This document shows, piece by piece, positions 11,852 through 20,612 of a stretch of DNA of 64,000 bases. The position numbers and the translations under genes were made by a program. This DNA is from an uncultured Sutterella sp. (GTDB lineage Bacteria; Pseudomonadota; Gammaproteobacteria; Burkholderiales; Burkholderiaceae_F), in assembly GCA_900538905.1 (NCBI GenBank), contig UPZS01000002.1, forward strand, positions 73,994 through 137,993. The letters run 5' to 3'. Position 1 is the first letter of the stretch. The number at the start of each line of letters is the position of its first letter. The notes under the pieces are model-generated. The model made no database searches. It worked only from the letters and a program-made list of their open reading frames with translations, and was not told the origin of the DNA.

Positions 11852-12298
11852 TTAGGCCGACAACGCTGCCTTCACCAGCACGGATACGCGTCCCATATCG
11901 GCTTTGCCCGCACACTTGGCCTTGACGATGCCCATGACTTTGCCCATGGCCGCCATACCGCTCGCGCCGGTTTCTGCGATCGCGTCAGCGACCACCGCCT
12001 TGATGTCCTCGTCGGACATCTGAGCAGGCATATACACGGACAACGTGTCAATTTCGTTCTGCTCTTTTTGAGCAAGGTCTGCGCGGCCGGCATCCGTGTA
12101 CTGCTTCACGGAATCACGACGCTGCTTGATAAGCTTGCCAATGACGCCGGTCACGAGTTCATCGGTGGCCTCAACGCGGTCATCTACTTCGCGCTGTTTG
12201 ATTGCGGCAAGCAACAAGCGCAGAGCCGACAGGCGTGCCGTATCGTGTGCACGCATGGCGTTCTTCATGTCTTCGGTAATGCGTTCTTTTATCGTCAT
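11852..12298 (-). CDS. yqeY: GatB/YqeY domain protein
   Basis: 148 residues, entirely a YqeY domain: MTIKERITEDMKNAMRAHD at the start, LRLLLAAIKQREVD, then the helical tail with MGKVMGIVKAK. It resembles the C-terminal tRNA-binding tail of the amidotransferase subunit GatB; the cellular role of the stand-alone form is poorly defined. It commonly sits between rpsU and dnaG, as here. The ATG at 12298 has GGAG upstream; the longer frame crosses the rpsU terminator and is not used. Confidence 0.92.
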   Translation of the reverse strand: MTIKERITEDMKNAMRAHDTARLSALRLLLAAIKQREVDDRVEATDELVTGVIGKLIKQRRDSVKQYTDAGRADLAQKEQNEIDTLSVYMPAQMSDEDIKAVVADAIAETGASGMAAMGKVMGIVKAKCAGKADMGRVSVLVKAALSA

Positions 12299-12323
12299 TC
12301 TTTTTCTCCAACTGCAAGAAAAA

Positions 12324-12351
12324 ACGGCCAACTCATTGTCGAGACGGCCGT
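12324..12351 (-). terminator. Terminator or attenuator between rpsU and yqeY
   Basis: An ACGGCC / GGCCGT stem on the minus strand is followed directly by a T6 run, 70 bases after rpsU and 25 before yqeY. This placement would let rpsU be made in excess of the downstream genes. Confidence 0.75.
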
Positions 12352-12422
12352 CTTTCTCTGGCTTATCAAGCTAATTCCGGCGTCTTTATCAAAGCCGGCT
12401 TCAGTCTGTACTGCGCGAGCGA

Positions 12423-12635
12423 TTAGTACAGCTTCTTGGGCAGCATCATGCTGCGAAGACGCTTGTAGTGACGCTTGATGGCAGCAGCCTTCTTGCGCTT
12501 ACGTTCAGCCGTGGGCTTTTCGTAGAACTCACGGGCACGAAGCTCGGTCAGCAGGCCGGACTTTTCGATGGTGCGCTTGAAACGACGAAGCGCAACCTCA
12601 AAGGGTTCGTTTTCCTTAACGCGAATGGTGGGCAT
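12423..12635 (-). CDS. rpsU: 30S ribosomal protein S21
   Basis: 70 residues, full length for S21, basic throughout, with the family signature [16 protein letters not shown] and the C-terminal [13 protein letters not shown]. It is a small-subunit protein active in initiation. It heads the macromolecular-synthesis cluster. A TCCTAGGA palindrome lies just upstream of the start (12649-12656). Confidence 0.97.
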   Translation of the reverse strand: MPTIRVKENEPFEVALRRFKRTIEKSGLLTELRAREFYEKPTAERKRKKAAAIKRHYKRLRSMMLPKKLY

Positions 12636-12852
12636 TGATAAGCACCTGATCCTAGGATGTTAGTTGTTGACACATCGCACGGGATTGCCGGCGCCGTCGT
12701 ATCTCGATCGGTCGCGGGCGCAAATCCGGTGCGCCAAAAAAATTAGAGAGTCCGCATTCTGACACAAAACCGACATAAAGTAAACACAAAGAGCCAATAT
12801 TTTTTTGCGAATTCAGGCTTTTGCCACATCCGCAAGGCTAAACTTCGCCATC

Positions 12853-13455
12853 ATGGAAACAGTCATTCTTCACAGTTGTTGTGCGCCGTGTTCTGCGGCC
12901 GTACTTGAGTGGATGCTCGCTCATGACATCCGCCCCATTGTCTTTTATTTCAACCCAAACATTTTTCCTCAGGCCGAGTACGAAAAAAGAAAAGCCGAGT
13001 TGACAGTGCACTGTCAAAGGCTCGGTGTTGAAGTCGTTGACGGCGACTGGGATCACAACACCTGGCTGGAGGCCGTCAAAGGGCTGGAAAATGAGCCGGA
13101 ACGCGGCCGACGCTGTTCGGTTTGTTTCTCCGTTCGATTGCGTGCGACTGCAAAACTTGCTCACGACCGCGGCATTGCCCGCTTTACCACCACTCTGGCC
13201 TCTAGCCGCTGGAAGAATCTTGACCAAGTCAATGCCGCAGGGCAAGAAGCGGCTGAACGTTATGCTGATGTCCAGTATTGGGACAAAAACTGGCGAAAAG
13301 ACGGCTTGCAAGATCGGCGCAATGCCCTTTTGAAGTTCTACGGTTTTTATAACCAAACATGGTGCGGTTGCGAATTTTCATATCGCGACGCCCAAAAGCG
13401 TGCGTCCGAGATAGCGACACGCCTCGCAGCTCAATCGAACAAACTTTCGACTTAA
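12853..13455 (+). CDS. queH: Epoxyqueuosine reductase QueH
   Basis: 200 residues, the whole a QueH (DUF208) domain. Conserved cysteines are visible: HSCCAPCSA near residues 8-15, RRCSVCF around 87-91, and TWCGCEF near 175; these hold the iron-sulfur and metal centres. The enzyme converts epoxyqueuosine to queuosine in the wobble position of tRNAs, the last step of the pathway, and replaces the cobalamin-dependent QueG. The ATG at 12853 gives the typical start. It converges with the transporter gene, with a one-base gap. Confidence 0.93.
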   Translation: METVILHSCCAPCSAAVLEWMLAHDIRPIVFYFNPNIFPQAEYEKRKAELTVHCQRLGVEVVDGDWDHNTWLEAVKGLENEPERGRRCSVCFSVRLRATAKLAHDRGIARFTTTLASSRWKNLDQVNAAGQEAAERYADVQYWDKNWRKDGLQDRRNALLKFYGFYNQTWCGCEFSYRDAQKRASEIATRLAAQSNKLST

Positions 13456-13456
13456 C

Positions 13457-14347
13457 CTATCGACGCGCCAAAGCAAGCAGGCAGATATTGGCAAGCACCA
13501 GCACCACGCCTACTGCCTGCCAAAGGCCAAGCACATCACCCAAAAGCACCATCGAGAAAACGATGGCAGAGAGCGGCTCCAGGCACACCACCAAACCAGA
13601 GACCACCGGCGAAATGTATTTCAGCCCAGTGAGATAAAGCCAGAATGCCGCCACCGTACCAAAAACCACGATAAAGGCAAAATCGGCCGTCACCACCCAG
13701 TTCCAATTCACATTAAGCGTCCAGGGCGGGCAGAAGAAAGAAGCGATCACTCCACCAAAAAGAAAGGCCCACGCAACGACAACCGTAACGCCCGCTTTTG
13801 CCGAAGGTTTTTGCGGTTGGATACTGAAAGCTGTTGCGAAGACCGCCGAACACAGCCCCCAGACAACAGCCATCGGCGAAAATTTCAAACCGGAGAAATC
13901 ACCGTCGGTCACCATCAGCGCAACACCGGCCGCAGCCAACACGGCGCAAATGCATTCCACGGACGACATTTTCGTACCTCTTGTCAGCGCCAACCACAGT
14001 CCCGCCAGCATAGGATTGAGTGTCAGGAATATCGCGGCAGTACCTGCGTTAGAGTATGAAATCGACTGAAAAAAGCAGAAGTGCGCCAGGAATACCAGCA
14101 CCCCACTCGTTAGGATCTCCAAAAGCAACTTGCGATCGTTGAATATTGACCACATCTTCCGAGGCATGATCAGCGTACCGATCGCCACAAAAAGCATCCC
14201 TGCAGACAACTGTCTCAACGTCACCAAACCCAAGGCAAAAAAGCCGCTTTTAATCTGAAAAAGATGTTGCACGGCCGTGCCCATGGCACCCCAAAAGACG
14301 GAAGCTATGACGGTAAAAAGAAAACCTAAGAAAAAAAGTCGGTTCAT
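13457..14347 (-). CDS. EamA/DMT-superfamily transporter
   Basis: 296 residues with ten predicted membrane segments arranged as two EamA repeats (about 8-140 and 155-290). The second repeat has GTVAAFWLYLTGLKYISP and the typical CLEPLSAIVFSM motif. This family exports metabolites and amino acids; the substrate cannot be told. It stands alone, convergent with queH. It is one of three EamA-type proteins in the window. Confidence 0.88.
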   Translation of the reverse strand: MNRLFFLGFLFTVIASVFWGAMGTAVQHLFQIKSGFFALGLVTLRQLSAGMLFVAIGTLIMPRKMWSIFNDRKLLLEILTSGVLVFLAHFCFFQSISYSNAGTAAIFLTLNPMLAGLWLALTRGTKMSSVECICAVLAAAGVALMVTDGDFSGLKFSPMAVVWGLCSAVFATAFSIQPQKPSAKAGVTVVVAWAFLFGGVIASFFCPPWTLNVNWNWVVTADFAFIVVFGTVAAFWLYLTGLKYISPVVSGLVVCLEPLSAIVFSMVLLGDVLGLWQAVGVVLVLANICLLALARR

Positions 14348-14510
14348 TTGGCTCGGACAAAATTCGTTGATCGGATTTTAGTTATCCTCAAACAACCGAG
14401 AATGTTCAGAGTCAATTTTTGTTCTGTCGTTTTTGCAATCATCCGAACTTTTCTGTAATATTCAGCGCTCACCGCAGTGCTGTTCCATGTATGGTGGAAT
14501 TTGCGCGGTC

Positions 14511-14604
14511 GGAGAAGTGGCCGAGTGGCTGAAGGCACACCCCTGCTAAGGGTGCAGATCAAAAATAACTGGTCTCGAGGGTTCGAATCCCTCCTTCTCC
14601 GCCA
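14511..14604 (+). tRNA. tRNA-Ser (anticodon GCU), reads AGC/AGU
   Basis: GGAGAAG acceptor pairs with CTTCTCC; the anticodon stem CACCC-CTGCTAA-GGGTG gives anticodon GCT. A long variable arm typical of class II tRNA-Ser follows, then GGTTCGAATCC as T-arm. The CCA end is encoded. Confidence 0.97.
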
Positions 14605-14612
14605 AGATTCTT

Positions 14613-14645
14613 AACCCCGTAGGACTTACATCCTGCGGGGTTTTC
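14613..14645 (+). terminator. Terminator after tRNA-Ser
   Basis: An AACCCCG(T)AGGA / TCCTGCGGGGTT stem with an ACTTACA loop, then TTTT. It ends only 17 bases before the mntP start codon. Confidence 0.85.
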
Positions 14646-14661
14646 GTATGTAGTTTTGAAA

Positions 14662-15252
14662 ATGCTTATCCTGCAAGTCCTCGGTATTGCCGTCGCACTT
14701 TCCATTGACGCCATGGTCGTCGCTCTATGCTGGAGCGCCACCTGCAAACACGTTACGACCAAACACATCTTTCAATTCGCTGCAGCTTTCGGCTTTTTCC
14801 AGTTCCTGATGCCACTTGCGGGAGGACTTGCCGGCAATACCGTTGCGGATTTGGTCAGCTCTTGGGATCACTGGATTGCTTTTGCACTGCTTGCCTGGGT
14901 CTCCTTATCGATGGTTCGCGAGGCTTTCGGCGATGAAGAAGAACCTGAACTGTGCCAAGTCTGCGGTACCGTGCCCTGGGGGACACTTTTGACGTTGTCG
15001 GTTGCGACGAGCCTCGATGCACTGGCCGTCGGTTTTTCGTTTGCCATGGCCAAATTCCCGATCCTCTGGCCCTCGGTCGTCATTGGCTCCGTTTGCTTTG
15101 TGCTGACAGCTATTGCCGTTATGCTCGGCAGCAAACTTTCAAGCAGAGCAGCTCGCCACAGCGCCAAACTCTCGCTTTTCGGCGCCGCCGTCTTGTTTGC
15201 CATCGGACTTAAAGTGCTCTACGAGCATGATGTATTCCAAGGTCTGTTTTGA
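14662..15252 (+). CDS. mntP: Manganese efflux pump MntP
   Basis: 196 residues and six membrane segments in two three-helix halves, each with the MntP acidic motif (SIDAMVVAL at about 15 and SLDALAVGFS at about 117). It exports excess Mn2+ across the inner membrane. The ATG at 14662 is used; a TTG two codons earlier is also possible. No clear ribosome site is seen. The 57-base gap to the tRNA gene is filled by a terminator, so there is no room for the usual yybP-ykoY manganese riboswitch. A CxxC (CQVC) in the central loop is a variable feature. Confidence 0.92.
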   Translation: MLILQVLGIAVALSIDAMVVALCWSATCKHVTTKHIFQFAAAFGFFQFLMPLAGGLAGNTVADLVSSWDHWIAFALLAWVSLSMVREAFGDEEEPELCQVCGTVPWGTLLTLSVATSLDALAVGFSFAMAKFPILWPSVVIGSVCFVLTAIAVMLGSKLSSRAARHSAKLSLFGAAVLFAIGLKVLYEHDVFQGLF

Positions 15253-15328
15253 GATTCTGTTTGATCTCAGAGACTCAGTTTGCTAGGCTAAGTTTGTTCA
15301 CGTTTGAAATTTTCGACGCTTTTCAATC

Positions 15329-15724
15329 ATGTCAGCAGCGCCTAAACAAATTCCTGCGCGCGCTCCTCAGAAGCGCTTTTTCATCCTTCCCGTACAAAGT
15401 TTCACGGAAGAATTAGGTGAACGCATTTCCGCTGCCCGCCGTTGCTGCAAACTTACGCAAGAAGAATTGGCGCAGAAAAGCCGCACGTCGCTTTCGACTT
15501 ACAAGCGCATTGAACAGGGCGACACAACGGTTTCCATCGGTACCGTATTGAGCGTCCTATATTGCCTCGACAATCTGGAAAGTTGCGAGGGGATCCTTGC
15601 CGAAGTTCTTCAAGCTTCGCACTCCGCCAATCAACTGCCGCAACGCGTGCGACACAAAAAGCGGCCCGCCCAAAAGACCGCTCGTAGCAAAGCGGAGAAA
15701 GCCACGCGCTCAAGCAAAAGCTGA
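15329..15724 (+). CDS. XRE-family helix-turn-helix regulator
   Basis: 131 residues. An HTH_3 domain (about 28-85) reads LGERISAARRCCKLTQEELA ... STYKRIEQGDTTVSIGTV. The C-terminal 35 residues are Lys/Arg-rich and probably disordered, perhaps adding nonspecific DNA affinity. There is no toxin, HipA or phage gene beside it, although HipB-like partners often have this size. Targets are unknown. It converges with the helicase gene, six bases apart. Confidence 0.82.
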   Translation: MSAAPKQIPARAPQKRFFILPVQSFTEELGERISAARRCCKLTQEELAQKSRTSLSTYKRIEQGDTTVSIGTVLSVLYCLDNLESCEGILAEVLQASHSANQLPQRVRHKKRPAQKTARSKAEKATRSSKS

Positions 15725-15730
15725 GCTTCG

Positions 15731-17989
15731 TCACTGCCAAGAGTCAGGTTCGTTCCAGAACTGCATCAGACGCTCTAATCGGAGCGTCTTTGTGTATGGA
15801 GGCAAGCTCTGCCAAATCTTCTTGCCGTAACCCGAGCGAACCAGACGCACGTCACCGATGATAAGAATGCCGCGATCGGCTTCACTGCGAATCAAACGCC
15901 CTGTGCCCTGCTTGAGCGCAATGGCAGCAGCGGGCACAGACAGAATATTGAAGGACGACTGCCCCTGGCTGTCGAGCCATTTACAACGCGCATCAAACAC
16001 GGGATCTTCACGATTTGGGAAAGGAAGCTTGTCAATGATCACAAGTGACAACTGATCGCCCTTGATGTCGATGCCCTCCCAGAAACTCATCGTTGCCACC
16101 AAAATGGGATGCTGCTCGTGGCGGAACTTATCCAGAAGCTTCTCTTTTGACTCCTCGCGCTGGACCAAAACCGTATAGTCACGCCCATTGGCGGCAATGT
16201 ATTCGCGCAACTGCTCGGCTGCACGCTCCATGCCTCGATAGCTGGTGCACAGCACAAAAGCTCGCCCCTGCACCATGTCAATCACTGGCCAGACCTGTTT
16301 TATGAGTTCATCCGTGAATTCGTCCCGCGCCACGCCGCTTTTGAGATTCGGCATATCGGGCGGCACATAGAGCATGGCTTGATTCTCATGATCAAACGGA
16401 GAATTCCAAGCATGCTCCTCGGCACCTTCGATGCCGAGCGCCTGCGTGAAATGCTTGAATTCCCCATCACCTACAGCCATTGTTGCCGACGTGAAAACCC
16501 AGGCCGTTTCTTTACGCAGACTCATCATCCGAGAGAACGGTTCGGCAATATCCAAAGGCGTCACTGTAAGGCGCGCTTCACTACGACTGCGCGATATCCA
16601 GCGCACAAGCGGCTTTTGCTCCGGCGGCATCGGCATTCCGGCGTGTTTAAGCCAGATCACCCACTGCTTCATGTCCTGCAGGATGGCGGTGCCCGACTCA
16701 ATGAAGACGCCCAGATCGTCGCTCATTTCAACAAAAGGTGCAGCCGCTTCCAGCAACACTTCCAGCACAAGCGCGGCATTTTCCAAATGCTGAGTCGATC
16801 CTTGCATGCCGCTGATGGTCTCAATATTGCGGCTGTCACCTTCGAGCACACCGGCGCCTTCGAGCCCCAACACAAAGTCATAAAGAGACTTCTTGATCGT
16901 CTGCGTGATGACATCCCACGAGGTTCCCTTGGGGGCAGCACTTTTGAACTTGCCCATCAGAATGGGGCGCATGCTTTCAACGACCTCGCGAATGGCTGTC
17001 GTGGACAATTCGCTGCCGAAGTAATTCGTGGCGATTTCGGGAAGTTTGTGCGCTTCGTCAAAAATCACGGCGTCCACACGCGGCAGCATCCCGTCGTCCT
17101 GACCACCTTCGAGCTCCATGGCCGCCGCCGAAAGAAACAGATGGTGATTGACGACAATGACATTTGCCTTCTGAGCTCTCAAGCGAGCTCGAGTCACAAA
17201 GCATTCACGAGCGTACTGACAATGTTTACCGAGACAATTGCCGGCCGTACTGGTGACGGAAGGCCACACGGCGCTGTCTTCTGCCACGCCGCTTACTTCA
17301 CTGATGTCCCCCGTTTTTGTACGATCCAAAAAGATACGAATTCGCCGAAAATCCTCCACAGCATCCCGCGAAGCTAGTGTGATTTCTCCGCGTTCGCACA
17401 TATTGATGCGATGCTTGCACAAATAGTTCGAGCGTCCTTTGAGAAGCGCAACATTGGCAGGCAATCCGCAGGCCCGCATCAGAGCCGGGATATCTTTACG
17501 ACAGAGCTGTTCCTGAAGCGATTTACCCGCCGTACTCACGATAACGCGACAGCCTGCGATCAAAGCTGGGGTGAGATACGCAAAGGTCTTACCAGTACCT
17601 GTTCCTGCTTCAGCCAAAAGCTTGCCTTTGCTTTGAAGCGCCTTAGCCACAGCCAGAGCAAACTCGATTTGAGCCGGACGCGAAACAAACCCCGTCGTTG
17701 CGTGCGCCAAAGAGCCGTCAGAAGCAAAAGCCTGCTGCACACGCGCTTCGTAGTCCTCCGGGAAAACTGCTCCTTGTCCGACAGCAGATTCCTCCCGCTC
17801 TGCCGATTTCGCAGGACTTCCGATGCCGTTTTCAAACTCAGCAAACGGGATCATCGGCGCATCAATTGGCGCCGTGATATGAGCCATTTGCTCGAGATCA
17901 TCAGCTAAAAAACTCTCATCAGCAAGCAAACTTCTCGCAATCTCGTCGAGCTCAAGGTCCGCTCGTCCGCTCTTGAGCCCTGATTTCAC
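15731..17989 (-). CDS. yoaA: ATP-dependent DNA helicase, YoaA/DinG (XPD-like) family
   Basis: 752 residues, SF2 helicase with an iron-sulfur domain. Visible are Walker A EAGTGTGKTFAYL (about 140), the Fe-S cysteines (CKHRINMCERG and CLGKHCQYARECF, about 197-265), DEAH at VIFDEAHKLPE, and motif VI QGTGRLIRSEADRG. The family unwinds 5'-3' at damaged or stalled forks; YoaA works with polymerase subunit HolC. The start is a GTG overlapping the stop of the upstream gene, so translation is probably coupled. The first 80 residues are poorly conserved and the exact start is uncertain. Confidence 0.92.
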   Translation of the reverse strand: MKSGLKSGRADLELDEIARSLLADESFLADDLEQMAHITAPIDAPMIPFAEFENGIGSPAKSAEREESAVGQGAVFPEDYEARVQQAFASDGSLAHATTGFVSRPAQIEFALAVAKALQSKGKLLAEAGTGTGKTFAYLTPALIAGCRVIVSTAGKSLQEQLCRKDIPALMRACGLPANVALLKGRSNYLCKHRINMCERGEITLASRDAVEDFRRIRIFLDRTKTGDISEVSGVAEDSAVWPSVTSTAGNCLGKHCQYARECFVTRARLRAQKANVIVVNHHLFLSAAAMELEGGQDDGMLPRVDAVIFDEAHKLPEIATNYFGSELSTTAIREVVESMRPILMGKFKSAAPKGTSWDVITQTIKKSLYDFVLGLEGAGVLEGDSRNIETISGMQGSTQHLENAALVLEVLLEAAAPFVEMSDDLGVFIESGTAILQDMKQWVIWLKHAGMPMPPEQKPLVRWISRSRSEARLTVTPLDIAEPFSRMMSLRKETAWVFTSATMAVGDGEFKHFTQALGIEGAEEHAWNSPFDHENQAMLYVPPDMPNLKSGVARDEFTDELIKQVWPVIDMVQGRAFVLCTSYRGMERAAEQLREYIAANGRDYTVLVQREESKEKLLDKFRHEQHPILVATMSFWEGIDIKGDQLSLVIIDKLPFPNREDPVFDARCKWLDSQGQSSFNILSVPAAAIALKQGTGRLIRSEADRGILIIGDVRLVRSGYGKKIWQSLPPYTKTLRLERLMQFWNEPDSWQ

Positions 17990-18663
17990 TTCTTGTTTGC
18001 CTCGCTCTTTTTTTGTTCCTGTTCTTTTTTAGCCTTTTGTTTGGCTCGCTTTTCCAAAGCCTTTTCACGATCGGCACGGCGTTTCTCGCGTTCGGCGACC
18101 TTCTTGTCGTACTCTGCGCGATGCTTGGCTTCTTTCGCTTTCTTTTGTTCGGCCTCAGCCTGACGTTCTTCAAGAGCCTTCATGCGCTTGGCGTGAGCTG
18201 CCTTGTTTTCCTGAGCACTTTTCTGCGCTTCGGTAGGTTTACGCGGCGTTGCTTTTTTTACCGACTTGGGCGGCTGAGCGGCTTTGGCATCACGCTCTTT
18301 CTGTCGAACCGCTTCCTTGCGGGTTTCATCTTCGCGCACAATACGGCGAGCCTCGGACTCGATCGCTTGCAGACGGCGAGATTGACGCAACTCGGCCTTA
18401 CGGACATCCTCTACGCAACTGTTCACAAAAATGTTCTCATTACAGCGACGCTTGGAATATTCCGAAAGTTCCTTCAACTTGCTTTTGGCGGCACGTACTT
18501 CCCGCAATGCCTGATCCGCGGCTTCTCGAGTCGTGATTGATCCCTTCGGGAACCGCTGCATCAGCGCCTGATTCTCGATCGCAGCAAGATCAGGATCAAA
18601 TGCAAAGGCTTGAGTGGTGCAAGCCATCAAAAGAGCGAAAAGAATGGGCGTAAGAGCTTTCAC
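17986..18663 (-). CDS. Exported Lys/Arg/Glu/Ala-rich coiled-coil protein, unknown
   Basis: 225 residues from a GTG start. A clear signal peptide (MKALTPILFALLMACTTQAFA) precedes a mature part with a short conserved-looking domain (two cysteines, about residues 75-85) and then a long highly charged helix (about 110-225) rich in KEAVRQKE-like repeats. It probably forms a periplasmic coiled coil. I do not recognise the family. It overlaps the helicase start by four bases, which is odd for an exported protein and a DNA helicase. No good ribosome site is seen before the GTG. Confidence 0.75.
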   Translation of the reverse strand: MKALTPILFALLMACTTQAFAFDPDLAAIENQALMQRFPKGSITTREAADQALREVRAAKSKLKELSEYSKRRCNENIFVNSCVEDVRKAELRQSRRLQAIESEARRIVREDETRKEAVRQKERDAKAAQPPKSVKKATPRKPTEAQKSAQENKAAHAKRMKALEERQAEAEQKKAKEAKHRAEYDKKVAEREKRRADREKALEKRAKQKAKKEQEQKKSEANKK

Positions 18664-18919
18664 GGGGAAAATAACAGAAGCAAGAAATTGATGAAATGAA
18701 TACAGTTATCGGTTCGAGGCGAAAGGCGTTTCTTGCTCCCGAACCTTCGGAGTCGAAATTTTACTGCAGCTGCATTTTTCGCATGTATTGCCAAACGTCT
18801 CAAACTGCGACGAGCTCTTTTGCACATCGTGGACTTTCTTTGAGCAACACCTGCGCTACAAATCGTCTTTTAGGCGTAGACTCAAAATTTGAGATCCCAA
18901 AAAAATACTGAGGATTTTT

Positions 18920-20224
18920 ATGAACTGGCGTGTGGTTTTAGCCGTCCTGACGTGCAGCACGGTTCTCATGTCGGCAAGCTACACCATGTTGATTCCGTTC
19001 CTGCCGATGTATCTTATCCAAGAGCTCGGCGTTCAAACCTCGGAAGTCAATTGGTGGAGCAGCATCATTTTTGCCGTGAGCTTTTTGATTTCAGGCATTT
19101 TCGCTCCCATCTGGGGAGCTATGTCCGATAAGGGCTCTCGCAAGCTCATGGCGTTGCGCGCCGCCAGCTGTTTGGCAATCACCTACTTTCTGGGCTCCAT
19201 CGTCCAGACCCCCTGGCAATTGTTCGGGGTTCGCGTACTGCAAGGTCTTGCCGCTGGCTTATGGCCGGCTCAGCTGGCTATTTTGACTTCCGTCATTCCG
19301 CACAAGAAGATCGGCTTTAGCATGGGCCTGATGCAAGCAGGGCTGACCGCAGGAGGCGTTCTGGGACCGCTTGTGGGCGGTTTTCTCGCAGAAGTGTTTG
19401 GGATGCGCTCGACGTTTCAGATCGCCGCTGTAGCGCTCACCACCATCACCATCGCGCTGGCGGTATTGATTAAGGAACCGCCGCGAGCCAAGCCCGTACA
19501 AAAAAGCGCCGATGATCCCGTTCGAGTTACGCCTTTGCGCAACCCCGTCATTCTGCGCATGCTTTTTGCCGCAGCTGTAGTTCAAATGAGCGTGCTGATG
19601 GTTCAACCCGTGCTGCCGCTTTACATCGCGGAACTGCAGGGCTCAATGGATCGCATCGTCTTCATTTCCGGTTTGGTCTTTTCAATCGTAGGCATCTCCG
19701 GCGTGATCGCCTCTCCGCCATGGGGAATGCTCGGTCAGGGATGGGGCTACCGTCCGGTCCTCTATCTTTCGCTCTTTCTGAGCGGCATCTTCGGCATTGT
19801 GCAAGCTATTCCTCACGACCTCACTTGGTTTACGATCTGGCGCTTCGTAGGTGGCCTGACCTTTGCCGGCATCTTCCCGGCCATCAACGCTGTACTGACG
19901 CAATCGTCTGATCCTCAAGATCGCGGCAAAGTGTTCGCCTACTCTTACTCTGTTCAGCAATTCGGTAGTGTGATTGGCCCGGTGCTGGGCGGAGCACTTG
20001 CCACATGGGCAAGCAATCAGGTCACGCTAGCGGCCGCCGGTGCCATGCTCTTTCCTGTAGTCGCCATCCTTTACTTCTTCCGCCCGAAGGCTCCGGCCCC
20101 CGCGACCGGTATGCCCAAAGCGCTTTCCGAGAGCGGATGCGAAGTGCGACGTGAAATGGAAAAACAAGCCGCAGTCGAGCGAACGACTGACAACGAATCC
20201 AGCGATTCTGTCAATAAGGCCTAA
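18920..20224 (+). CDS. MFS transporter, probable multidrug efflux (MdtG-like)
   Basis: 434 residues with 12 predicted membrane segments in two six-helix halves. MFS signature A-like GAMSDKGSRKLMALR follows helix 2, and GLMQAGLTAGGVLGPLVGG fits motif C of drug-proton antiporters (helix 5). The C-terminal 50 residues are charged and cytosolic. Drug export is the likely role, but the substrate is unknown. The ATG has a GAGGAT ribosome site. No regulator gene is adjacent. Confidence 0.87.
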   Translation: MNWRVVLAVLTCSTVLMSASYTMLIPFLPMYLIQELGVQTSEVNWWSSIIFAVSFLISGIFAPIWGAMSDKGSRKLMALRAASCLAITYFLGSIVQTPWQLFGVRVLQGLAAGLWPAQLAILTSVIPHKKIGFSMGLMQAGLTAGGVLGPLVGGFLAEVFGMRSTFQIAAVALTTITIALAVLIKEPPRAKPVQKSADDPVRVTPLRNPVILRMLFAAAVVQMSVLMVQPVLPLYIAELQGSMDRIVFISGLVFSIVGISGVIASPPWGMLGQGWGYRPVLYLSLFLSGIFGIVQAIPHDLTWFTIWRFVGGLTFAGIFPAINAVLTQSSDPQDRGKVFAYSYSVQQFGSVIGPVLGGALATWASNQVTLAAAGAMLFPVVAILYFFRPKAPAPATGMPKALSESGCEVRREMEKQAAVERTTDNESSDSVNKA

Positions 20225-20311
20225 CGAAGAGCAACAGTGCTCGGACGGGCGGAAGAGCCAAACACGCTTTTTCTGCCCGTTCTGTTTGGGCAAGTCTGGA
20301 AAATAGGCATG

Positions 20312-20341
20312 AAAAAAGCCGCTCACCTTTCGGCGCGGCCT
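20312..20341 (-). terminator. Terminator of the tpiA-secG-tRNA unit
   Basis: On the minus strand a GCCGC / GCGGC stem (extendable by G-C pairs) is followed by TTTTTT, 24 bases past the tRNA-Gln 3' end. Confidence 0.8.
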
Positions 20342-20364
20342 CTTCATCAATCTGATAAGTGCGA

Positions 20365-20442
20365 TGGCAGGGGTAGTAGGATTCGAACCTACGAATGGCG
20401 GATTCAGAATCCGCTGCCTTAACCGGACTTGGCGATACCCCA
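20365..20442 (-). tRNA. tRNA-Gln (anticodon CUG)
   Basis: Starts TGGGGTA as tRNA-Gln does; the anticodon stem-loop GGATT-CTG-AATCC gives CTG (reads CAG). T-arm TAGGTTCGAATCCTA, acceptor TACCCCT, discriminator G and encoded CCA. It lies five bases after tRNA-Leu, so both are cut from one transcript. Confidence 0.96.
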
Positions 20443-20447
20443 GCACT

Positions 20448-20532
20448 TGGTGCGGTCGGAGAGACTCGAACTCTCATGGCTCTCACCACAGCCACCTCAA
20501 GGCTGCGCGTCTACCAATTTCGCCACGACCGC
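20448..20532 (-). tRNA. tRNA-Leu (anticodon GAG)
   Basis: GCGGTCG acceptor, D-loop with TGGTAGACGCG, anticodon loop TTGAGGT giving GAG (reads CUC/CUU), a long variable arm and encoded CCA. It lies directly downstream of secG, the common secG-tRNA-Leu arrangement of proteobacteria. Confidence 0.97.
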
Positions 20533-20612
20533 TTGGCACTCAAGAAAACTTTTGTTTTCTTTGAGTCACTCACAGTCGGACATAACCGGGACCAACTGCG
20601 AGGCCGCGAATA

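Noticed and set aside
14511-15252. Integration at tRNA-Ser
   Set aside because: No integrase or duplicated tRNA end nearby; mntP and flanks have normal composition.
15329-15724. XRE regulator as a HipB antitoxin or phage repressor
   Set aside because: No HipA, toxin or phage gene is adjacent; the neighbours are mntP and a helicase gene.
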